In this document: piece by piece, positions 55,408 to 64,000 of the stretch
Layout of the letters: the number at the start of each line of letters is the position of its first letter
How positions within the stretch are numbered: position 1 is the first letter of the stretch
From: Apostichopus japonicus
Taxonomy: Eukaryota; Echinodermata; Holothuroidea; Aspidochirotida; Stichopodidae
Assembly (NCBI RefSeq): GCF_037975245.1
Contig: NC_092572.1
Location: 22,982,489-23,046,488, forward strand
Direction of reading: 5' to 3'
Length of the DNA: 64,000 bases
The notes under the pieces: model-generated
Databases searched by the model: none
Seen by the model: only the letters and a program-made list of their open reading frames with translations
What the model was told of the DNA's origin: nothing
Position numbers and translations under genes: made by a program

Positions 55408-58400
55408 GTAAGTAGGACAATGAAGCTCAGACTGTAAATAACACTGCAATTCAAATAATATTTCCTGTTGCATGTTCGGCTACTTAAGTTGTTTTTTCGC
55501 AATATTATCAAATATTTTTCTAACAACATTATCAACCAGATTCGCTTATGTAATGAATTTGCATTCAGCAAAACAAAATACACAAGGTCAATGACTGCAG
55601 TGCATAATGTAATATTTATACTCACATAAAAGTCGAGTTACATATGAACGAGTTTACCATACCAAAATAGGCTTCCAGATAAAACTTTAGTTTTGTCCAT
55701 GATACAGTGGTCTTAGAATAATAAAATATTAACATATTTTAGTGTTTATTAAAATTAATATTTATCAGTGTGTAAAAGTAGAGTCATTGAAAGAAAGCAA
55801 GTCTTTATTAATTGCTTTCACGATATCGTCTATCATTAAGATCACCTAAGATTGAGCTTGTTGTTTAAATTGATGGGTCGGCCTCTTGTTAAAGCATAAT
55901 AATAATAATAATAATGTATTGCAAATTCCTTTGAAAAATCTCAGATCTGTTCCAGATGTTCACGGTTTTCTGATATGTCTCTCGACAGGTTTATTACAGA
56001 CCGTAAGGGGAAACGAACCTGTATCGGTTTTAATTGGGGAAACACTTCGTTTTAAATGTTCCCCAATATCCACGACTGTAAACACTATCCTCGTCAATCA
56101 TGCAGACATGTTCAGCTTGAACCACAAAGTGGTGTTGCACTGTGTTACATTTAATACACAGAATAGACGATGCATTGAACACTACCCGTCTGTAACCTGT
56201 AATATCAATAGGAATGTGTCGCAGTACGATCTCACAATCGAGTTTGGGTCAGCCAATTTTAGCCAGGTTGGAAATTATACCTGTCAATATTTCAGGGACG
56301 ATCAATTCCTTGGAGAAGAATTTACATTGGTGGACGTCTATGGTGAGTTAACAAAAGCTACCATCAATCAATTGTTCTTTACGAACTGGATCAGATTGAA
56401 AGTATAACGAATACGCATGCATTCTCGAAATTTCCAATGAACGAAATGAAAGCCACCATTAATTGAGCACTTCGTAAGAAATCTCATTCTGAAACAGTGA
56501 TTTATCGCTTTGGGGACATGGGTTTGGAGGGGGGGTGTTCAGGGATGGCCTCTGTGAGCTTTACATGGAGTGAGTTTGTTTTTACTTTCTCTTTTGTAGA
56601 GCTACCCTTCGACACAGTGTTGATTAGTCCTGACTTTGAGGTTAAAGCTAACAATAGCAATGATAATCAGTACTCGTTCGTTGCTGGTGACTGTGTCTCT
56701 TTATCGTGCATGACAACGTCTCGCCCTTCGGCAGAAATTAGTTGGACTTATCCAGCATGGATGAAGATCAAAAAGGAAGCAGTCAGGACAATGGCGACTC
56801 CGTACCTTACTCTGGTGAACTCAACCATATCTTTCATAATGTCATCAAGCTTAAATAGTAGAACTATAAGCTGCTTCATCCATTATGCTCACAACACTAC
56901 ACTGTTCAGAAGAGACGCCTATCTGATTACATTAGGTAAATAGAAGCTTCATTCCATTTTTTTTGGAAATTTCAATTTGTAACATAATGTGGTATTTTTC
57001 TTTAATCTTACGTCGAAATCTCTATGATTATATTTCAGACCCACCAACTAGAATTTACGTCACCATTCTCGACCACAACACAGAGAAGTTGATTGAAAAC
57101 GAAGATACTTTAATTGTAAATTTTCGTGAAGATAACTATCTCACCTGCACCATTTTGACACCGACTACCAAGCAAGTTTATCCTCAATGGATAATTCCCA
57201 AATCGATTACATATGACGAGGAGCTGCTCTCAACGCCAGTTACTTATCACTCACTGTTTGTTCTTAACATTGCAAAATTAACATTGAATGGTCAGATGAA
57301 TCGAAAGGACCAAATCATAAAATGTTTATCAGATGATGGATTGATGAAGGTCGAATTAACATTGAAAGGTGATGGTCAAACGTATAATCATATTGTCATT
57401 TGTCTTAAACGTTTTTTCCCTCCATTTGTTTGTGTTAATATTATATGTGTGTTAAAACTATACACATAAAACGTCACAAACAGTCAAAACGTGAATTCAT
57501 AATTAAAGAACAATCCAGAAAATACACAGTACTCATAATTAATATATCCATATACTGACACCTTTTCAACAAAAATAGATTTCAATTTCGATGTTAAAAT
57601 ATATTATTACGATTCATTTTGCACAACCGTTCATTTTTGCAGAATCCAAGGGCACACAACACAGCGCTGTAACTTTCGCGGTTCCTCTTGTATTGTTGGC
57701 GCTCATCATAATTAGTGTAACTTTGATAGTTGGGGTTAAGCATCAACGTAATCGACAGCGTTTTGTCACAGAAACCGTGCATACCATTGACACAATAAAT
57801 GGCTTGGCAGAAACGGGAATGGAACAACTAGGAGACGGACATGCCTTAAATCTTAGAGAGGGCAAACCTTCCCACAAAATTAATGGTAAGTACATGCATT
57901 GAACGATAATTGGAACGAGTCATATGTGTAAAAATCTCTAATTAAATAACACGTATAGGGGAGGGCGCTAATTAAGTAGCCAAACTTAATTAATTTCCGT
58001 ATATTTCAATGAATTGCATCTATTTTACCTACTTATATGTCTTTTGCAGTAAGTAAGCGATCTTTCAATTATAGTACTCTTGCTCATTCTTTCAAATCCA
58101 AGCCTGAATTTTGCAATATAAAGAATACACCTCACATTTTGGAGAACTGTTGAACCCTCACGTTATATTTGCGCAGATTTTAACAATCAGTGTAACCTAA
58201 ATTAACTCTTACTGACCATAAAATTATTTACAAAATGAAATATTTACACCACCAAATTTGCTTTATACTTTCTCCACAACTATAAAGTTCCTATTAAGCA
58301 ATTTGCATCACAGAAGAAGGACATGAAGCGAAGTACCTCATATCGGTAAAAACATATTTGTTATTTATAATACATATGATCATTTCATATAGGCTTCAAT

Positions 58401-61400
58401 GTTATATCAGCTTAAGAAATGTATGAACAGTAAGGCTTGGATTCTATTAATGTCAACTTCATACAAAGCTCCGCTGAAAAATGCAACAATAAAACAGAAG
58501 TTTGAACATTGTACTTTCTTTTACAAATATTTATATTTATTTGCTCTCCTAAAGTGCATGTTCTATTATCCTTTTGATTTTCAGTCGATCCTTGCCTTCT
58601 GTTCCATTGAGATATTCTAGGTACCACGACAGTATGATAAACGAAGAAGTGACTTATGCAAGTATGACGTCATAAGATTATATTTCTAGCGTACATGAAA
58701 ATATGACATAAAGTGCCATTTCATTGTCAATATCATTCGGACGTTTTTGAAAAATTATCGATTGACGTGTATCACAGCATTATAATTTTGTTTTCAACAT
58801 CTTAGAACTACCCTGAAAATTCAATATACCTTAATCATTCGATGATCTACTCATTTAGTCCTTTTCAGCATATCGAATCGTTTAAGCATTTTATTAGCCA
58901 ATTTGTTATCAGTCTATCATGCAGACTTGAAAATATTCTGCTTTTAAATTAGTCACTAATCTAGGTAATGGCAGCCGTCCGTCTCAAAAGTTTACATAGT
59001 CGCTCATTCTATCAAACAATCATATCACCATTAAATCGTTTCTTCTTATGATTCATCACTGCAACAATCCCTCAATCGTTTACTTATTCTAACATTCCTA
59101 TATTCAAACAATCATATACTCAGCAATTGAATGAGCTGATCTATCATCAACCATCAAACCAGTAAATCATTCCATCTTACAATCCTCCAATTCAAAACAT
59201 CCCTCAATCAAAAAATAATTTCATTACACAATCATTCAAACATTCAGATATTCCAACAATCAACCACTCGACAATTCAATGATGATATTGTCAATCACCA
59301 ATCATTTCACATTTAATCATTCCATCTTAAATTCCTCCAATTCAAAAATCCCTCCATCATACACTAATTCATTCCATCAAACATTCAACAATTGAATAGT
59401 TGTCATTATTTTTTCCAAACATTAACATTTTACATCAATCTTTTTCAACATATAACTATGCTGTAGTTGTCAGCACTGTTTCTTGATCATCTGCTTTCTC
59501 CTTTTTAATAAGGTACGGGCGAGATTAATGACGATGAAGATAAAAGGGCAAAGATAAAGATAATATCACAAAATGACATCGAGTTTACTAAAGAAATAGC
59601 TTCGTCGTCGTTTGTTACAAGATGGATTGGAAAAATCTACTTTGCTGATAAAATGCAACCAAGCCTCATTTCATTTGTTAAACGTAAGTGGATATTTATT
59701 AACCCCTTCTAAAGTAATGCACAATGTTCAATATACAAAACATTACATAATAGTAATTTCTCGGAATGAGTTTCGTTGTATAAACAAATGCAGATGTCTT
59801 AGCATTTCTGTTAGAAAAGAACTGGTATTTTGGACTTTTCACCGAAGATATTGCACTGCTAGTAGTGTCATGTTAATAGTAAGTATTCTCATTGATAACA
59901 AACATATTTAACTCGATATTTAACGAAGTGACCTGTTTATGAGCATACGTTCTTTGTGTCCTCCTAATTGTGCTTATTAAATTTAATATTAAATATTATC
60001 CATATATCGAAACATAACCTTAACTAATTTTTCTCAAAGAAATATTCATTAAAAAATATGGCATTGCCAAAATCTCTAAAAAAAAAACACATTTCGGCCA
60101 ATATTGATGTCCTCCTCAGTCCAGGCCCGAATAATAATGTTAATATATTGTTTTAAATTCTAATAACGTCAACCATTGCGATGTTCTTAGTATTCTTAGA
60201 TACACAATGTGGTCTTGAAAAGTATGTAAACATATTTTTGAACATAGTAAACATGTTACGTGAGGCTTAACAAGTTTTTCTTTCTTTTTGTGTTTGATAC
60301 TTAAGTCTAGCCCCTAGCATGATGATCACCATTTGTTAAGAGGGCCATTGAAGTCATCATCTAAAGTTTGAAATGTAATTAATCTGCCATGGAACCTCGA
60401 TGGGCATTCACTTCTGATTCTTCGTATTCTTGTTACTTACAGCACAGACAAAACCACAACTGCAATTTGTTTGGAATAATTACATCAACTGTCTTTTGGC
60501 GCTAGCAGAACACAAAAACATATTAACAACTTTTGGGATATGCCACGGGAAAGGTGAGTCGAGGCGAATTTAGCCAAGTCAAAAATGACACCTTACGTTT
60601 ACATTAGGTTTCTGTACTAAAACAATCAACTTAACGCCCACCATATACAGACAAGATATGTGAATTAAAGAGAATGTCACATTATCATGAAACAAGCTAA
60701 AAACTAATATTATTGAGTTAACTGAACTTACATTATTTAAAAAAAAACTTATTTTGCTGGTAGAAAACCCAGGAGCTGAGCCAATATTCACATGGACCTG
60801 ACAGAAAAGGGAGTATGGGCAATTGAACAAAATATTGATGATTTTATAACGGTATCTAGTAATATAATGGCATTAGTAGTACTGATTAGCTATGTTAATG
60901 TACAGAAAATATGTTAATGTACAGAAATATGTCAATGTACATGAAATATGTTAATGTACATAAGAATATTTTAATGTACATAAAATATGTTCTATACATA
61001 AAATATGTTACTGTACATAAAATATGTTAATAATAATGACAATCCTAATGACTTAAAGAAAATAAAGTATTTAAGGTATTGACGACCGTATCTACTTTTG
61101 TATATAATTATGAAAAATAAAATTTGAGCAAGCTATTGATAGATAAGGAAGTGTTACCGTATACAGTCGATAAAATTATTTATATTAAAACATATACATA
61201 TATATTATATTAAAGGTTATGTAAATTGAATGAAAACTGTTCTTTGTTTAATGCTTCAATGTTGTATGATACTGTCCGGCGACGTGTACTTGTTATAGAT
61301 GGCCTCAGCACAATTTTCAATCTAACAATATAAACAGGAATCTAACACTTTAAAAGTGTGTTAGTGAAGCATGTAACATCCTTTGTGTCTATGTATTGAA

Positions 61401-63884
61401 GGATCATATATTCCCCACCATTACAGTTTTCTATCTGTCGTATAATTAATTAATCAGTATATTGTAGAGGAAACGCCACGGTATGTGCTAACATTACATG
61501 AGCTTCTCGGATAACGCTTTGAAGGAAAGGTAGTAGTACAAATTTTATCTTTATTTTCAAAACAGATGTAGTTTACGCAGCTCAACGCTTCAACCATAGT
61601 AGGACACTTAACGCTTACCTGAAGACAGAATCTAAGCGCATAGGCCCAGGGAAAGAAACATTTATTGCTCTACTTACAGCAGCCTATGATGTCATTTCCG
61701 GTTTGGAGTTTTTGACAAATAACGAGGTAATATGTGAAGCCGATAAGGTGTTATAAGGTTTGTGACTTAGGAATCAGATAATGTTATTTAGGAATCCGCT
61801 AAAATATCAAGGCAGCACGTAACAATGTTTTACAAAACAGGATGTTATGTTCACACAGCACTTTATTTCATTAAGTGACAAGCCTTAAATTCAAGGTATT
61901 CAGATGTATTATCTAGACAGTACTTTATAACTCTTACACAACATTTGTTGTCTACATTACGTAGTCAAAACGTGTTATAAATACTGCAGCAACAGTAACC
62001 TTTACTTAATCCATAAGAAGAATTATATATTGGTTTGAAGCTGGAGAGAACAAGTTTTCCACATCGAAAGTGTGCGTTTTACGTGACTCGCCCTTCGAAT
62101 GAGAATGCCATGGCCCAAGTGGCATTATGAACTCCAATGATCCCCATTCACAGAGAAACCAAACAACATGAAAAACATCTCAACAAATCCTTCCCCATTC
62201 AACCGATTAACCAATCAACCGATCTTACATAACCTGTGCACTCAGTCAGTTTCAATTAAATATGTTATTAAAGTGTAAATTCCATTTCTCGAAAAGTCAA
62301 AATCTCTGATTTTTATACATCTAGTGTCTTTCTTCTTTCCGTAGTGTTGTCACCCTGGGTTATGCACGCATAGGATTATCGTGGAATCTCATCAAACATG
62401 CAAGCTTTATGCTTTCTGTAAACAGGACGATGCCGTTGAAGTGCTAGAGCAGTTCAATCTTGAAGAGGTAAAACAAGTCATGTTTACGCGCAATATAATA
62501 AAGCATAACGAATGCACAACATAATTCCTCATATGACTGTTGTTTATCTCAATGAAGAGAAATTTTCGAAGGAAGTTTTGAAGGTTGCAATACTTTGGCA
62601 CAAAACCTTACTTCGTTTTTCTATGACTGACCTACCAGGAAATATTTTGGTCGGCTTAAACATTGTGTTGTTGAAGGTGTTAAAAAATTATTTCCATTTT
62701 AATACTGCTCAAAACGATGGCAAAAGTGATTCAATGATGTAAAACAAGGATTTGTTGTATCTAGAAGATATCGGTTGAAATAGTTCTCTTTATAGAAATT
62801 TAAATCAAGTGCAAAAAATTCCTCAAATGGCTATTAAATCACAACTGTTATTTTTATATTATCTGGACTTGTTACTGAAATTAGTTATCATCTTAGAATG
62901 ATAATTTGATGAATGAGTAAATAATATTTCCCTTTCATAGCTGATGATTTGCTTATCGTAAGTATCGTAAGGGTTCATGTTTTGTAACATACATTTAATT
63001 GATAATTTGCTGAAAGGAGCATGAATTCATAACTAAGCTTTGCTTTTTGTTTAATTATTACTTTGTTGGTAGGAATCGTATGTGCTTAAGTCATTACCAC
63101 CAGAAGCTGTGCTGCTGGGAGAATACAACTCGAAAAGTGATATATGGTCGGCTGGAATAGTGATGTGGGAGATATTTTCGTATGGTATGAATATATATAT
63201 ATATATATATATAAATATATATATATAGATATAAAAATATTTATAAAGATATATATAGATATATATATATATATATATGTATAAAGATATTTTCTTACAT
63301 GCAGGCAGAGAAAAATGTTTCTTCAGTCATTGAGGACGTTCACCCTTATCCATTCCGACTTCCATTTTTCCATTCCTTCATATTGTTATTTTTAACGATA
63401 AAATAAGGTTAAGAGGTATGTGTTAATTAAATCTGCGGCGAATTGGGTGTAGGCTAGCTGTAAAATATACTAACAGCTTAACAACACTAACAAGTATGAG
63501 TAAAATACGTTGTAATTTAAATCATGGTAAGCGTTTTGAGAGCATAAGAAAACTCGGTGTAAAGGTATAAACGTGAAGCATTCGTTGACAAAAAAAAAAC
63601 AGAATTAACTTTTTTAACTCGGACTAGTTTCACAAAATAATATTGTATTTCGAAAATAGTTATGTAATCAAAGTATTCTAGAGTGTAAATCAGCTTCTCT
63701 GCGTTTATAAAACAGATGTTGTGCCATTTCATGGTCTATCACTTAGTCTTCTAAAAGTGTATACCCTTCTTTGTGCTTTTACAACAGGTGCTGAGCCCTT
63801 TCCTGGTCTATCACTGAGTGAATTTGAGACAAAGTTGCGTGCTCAGGAACGTCTTGAAAGGCCATTTAACACACCTGCTGATCT
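55359..63884 (+). CDS. Gene E: Ig-domain receptor pseudokinase, 3' end outside window (13 exons seen)
   Basis: Exons: 55359-55407, 55989-56342, 56600-56935, 57039-57368, 57643-57885, 58288-58345, 58585-58631, 59513-59683, 60443-60553, 61566-61726, 62345-62467, 63073-63184, 63788-63884. The open frame gives at least 730 residues: signal peptide 1-16, three Ig exons 17-356, TM about 366-388, linkers to 472, kinase fold from 473. Ig exons pair one to one with those of gene C. The kinase fold is dead: no Gly loop, SFVKR at beta3, WNNYINCL at alpha-C, HPG for HRD, Arg for the loop Asn, and AFC for DFG. PPE and SDIWSAGIVMW remain. Exon 58585-58631 can be read through its weak donor to give an ITIM-like end. 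The alpha-H/I exon and tail must lie beyond 64000. Confidence 0.8.
55989..56342 (+). CDS. Gene E exon 2: V-like Ig domain
   Basis: Phase 1 to 1. GETLRFKCSP and QVGNYTCQYF give the Cys pair; extra Cys in VVLHCVTF, RRCIEH and VTCNI parallel gene C exon 2. Confidence 0.85.
56600..56935 (+). CDS. Gene E exon 3: Ig-like domain
   Basis: Phase 1 to 1. SLSCMTTSRPSAEISWTYPA and RTISCFIHY; close paralog of gene C exon 3. Confidence 0.9.
57039..57368 (+). CDS. Gene E exon 4: C2-like Ig domain
   Basis: Phase 1 to 1. NYLTCTILTP, VYPQWIIPKS and IIKCLSDDG; paralog of gene C exon 4. Confidence 0.9.
57643..57885 (+). CDS. Gene E exon 5: transmembrane segment and long juxtamembrane
   Basis: Phase 1 to 1, 243 bases, twice the TM exon of C and D. 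VTFAVPLVLLALIIISVTLI and VGVK are followed by QRNRQR and about 40 cytoplasmic residues. Confidence 0.85.
58050..58153 (+). CDS. Possible alternative terminal exon of gene E with NYSTL motif
   Basis: A strong polypyrimidine tract and acceptor TTTTGCAG at 58049. In phase 1 it reads VSKRSFNYSTLAHSF... and stops at 58151. FNYSTL resembles an ITIM core (YxxL). No usable donor is seen, so it would end the protein short of the kinase fold. Confidence 0.35.
58288..58345 (+). CDS. Gene E exon 6: juxtamembrane linker
   Basis: Acceptor TATAAAG at 58287 and donor CG|GTAAAA at 58346, phase 1 to 2. It reads VPIKQFASQKKDMKRSTSY. A competing acceptor at 58313 would give a frame that leads nowhere useful. 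Confidence 0.5.
58585..58631 (+). CDS. Gene E exon 7: RSLPSVP linker
   Basis: Acceptor TTTCAG at 58584, phase 2. It begins RSLPSVPLRYSRYHD. The weak donor A|GTATGA at 58632 gives phase 1 and joins the kinase exons. Without splicing the frame continues to an ITIM-like end and stop at 58675. Confidence 0.65.
58632..58675 (+). CDS. Read-through extension of gene E exon 7 with ITIM-like motif
   Basis: In frame with the RSLPSVP exon, it adds MINEEVTYASMTS and stops at TAA 58673-58675. VTYASM fits the [VIL]xYxx[hydrophobic] pattern of immunoreceptor inhibitory motifs loosely (Met at the last position). Confidence 0.45.
59000..59420. repeat. Degenerate AATCATT/CAATCATTC-rich tract
   Basis: Loose tandem pattern of CAATCATTC, AATTCAAAA and ATCCCTC words in the intron before the gene E kinase exons. 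Confidence 0.6.
59513..59683 (+). CDS. Gene E exon 8: kinase-like N-lobe start
   Basis: Phase 1 to 1, 171 bases. KIKIISQNDIEFTKEIASSS then FVTRWIGKIY; no Gly loop, and LISFVK at the beta3 region. Confidence 0.75.
60443..60553 (+). CDS. Gene E exon 9: alpha-C/beta4
   Basis: Phase 1 to 1, 111 bases. FVWNNYINCLLALAEHKNIL then TFGICHGK. Confidence 0.85.
60893..61030. repeat. ATATGTTAATGTACATAAA minisatellite
   Basis: About seven units of 17-19 bases, in the intron between gene E exons 9 and 10. Confidence 0.85.
61566..61726 (+). CDS. Gene E exon 10: hinge to alpha-E
   Basis: Phase 1 to 0, 161 bases. TLNAYLKTES ... [19 protein letters not shown]. Confidence 0.85.
62345..62467 (+). CDS. Gene E exon 11: degenerate catalytic loop
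   Basis: Phase 0, 123 bases. [13 protein letters not shown] and CKLYAFCKQDDA; here even the DFG Asp is replaced (AFC). Confidence 0.9.
63073..63184 (+). CDS. Gene E exon 12: PPE and alpha-F
   Basis: Phase 0 to 1, 112 bases. LPPEAVLLGEYNSKSDIWSA and GIVMWEIFSYG. Confidence 0.9.
63187..63278. repeat. (TA)n/(GATA) microsatellite
   Basis: TA-rich repeat starting three bases after the exon 12 donor of gene E. Confidence 0.9.
63788..63884 (+). CDS. Gene E exon 13: alpha-G
   Basis: Phase 1 to 2, 97 bases. GAEPFPGLSLSEFETKL ... TPADL, with donor GTGAGT at 63885. The remaining exons lie outside the window. Confidence 0.85.
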
Positions 63885-64000
63885 GTGAGTATACTGGTAA
63901 AAAATAGCAAGGTATTTGAACATCTCCATGTACACAAATGATGGTATTCTATGTGGAAATGAACACTTTGAAGATGTTAAAAGATTTAGCCTACGGAAAT

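Noticed and set aside
58314-58345. Shorter version of gene E exon 6 starting at 58314
   Set aside because: In phase 1 it ends in phase 0 and leads to an early stop at 58618. Starting at 58288 keeps the 1-to-2 phase seen in genes C and D and joins the RSLPSVP exon in frame.

Overview
The window is eukaryotic, AT-rich metazoan DNA. Its genes are interrupted by canonical GT...AG introns, mostly in phase 1, and the introns carry long (TA)n microsatellites, tRNA-derived SINEs, a hAT-like MITE and a non-LTR retrotransposon relic. Base composition, intron density and repeat types fit a marine invertebrate, perhaps an echinoderm or other deuterostome. That assignment is inference; nothing here fixes the species.

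I reconstruct five tandem receptor genes, all on the + strand, by joining exons whose reading frames and splice phases agree end to end. Gene A (473-11575) and gene B (15907-24105) each encode a signal peptide, three Ig-like exons, one transmembrane (TM) exon and a short multi-exon tail with tyrosines. Gene C (25924-37950) has the same ectodomain plan, but its TM exon is followed by two linker exons, seven exons of a receptor-tyrosine-kinase fold and a tyrosine-containing tail. Gene D (42498-49955) has TM, linker, kinase-like and tail exons but no Ig exon that I can find. Gene E (55359 to the window end) repeats the gene C layout and runs off the window after the sixth kinase-like exon.

The main discovery is that the kinase-like domain is dead by sequence in all three copies. 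The glycine loop is gone, the beta3 lysine is missing, the alpha-C glutamate is replaced, the catalytic HRD is HPG, and the DFG is DFC (C, D) or AFC (E). The PPE, SD(I/V)W and CW...RP scaffold motifs persist. The replacement blocks CCHPGLC and CKLYxFCKQ are themselves conserved among the paralogs, which suggests selection for a non-catalytic role. Ectodomain exons share phase 1 borders, and genes A/B (short tyrosine tails) sit beside C/D/E (pseudokinase tails). Gene E can also end on an ITIM-like VTYASM tail if one exon is read through. I infer a lineage-specific family of Ig receptor pseudokinases, possibly immune or self-recognition receptors.

Intergenic DNA (1-472, 11576-15906, 24106-25923, 37951-42328, 49956-55358) holds repeats, palindromes and transposon remains, with no further genes that I can support. 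All exon borders come from reading splice signals and frame by eye; there is no transcript evidence.
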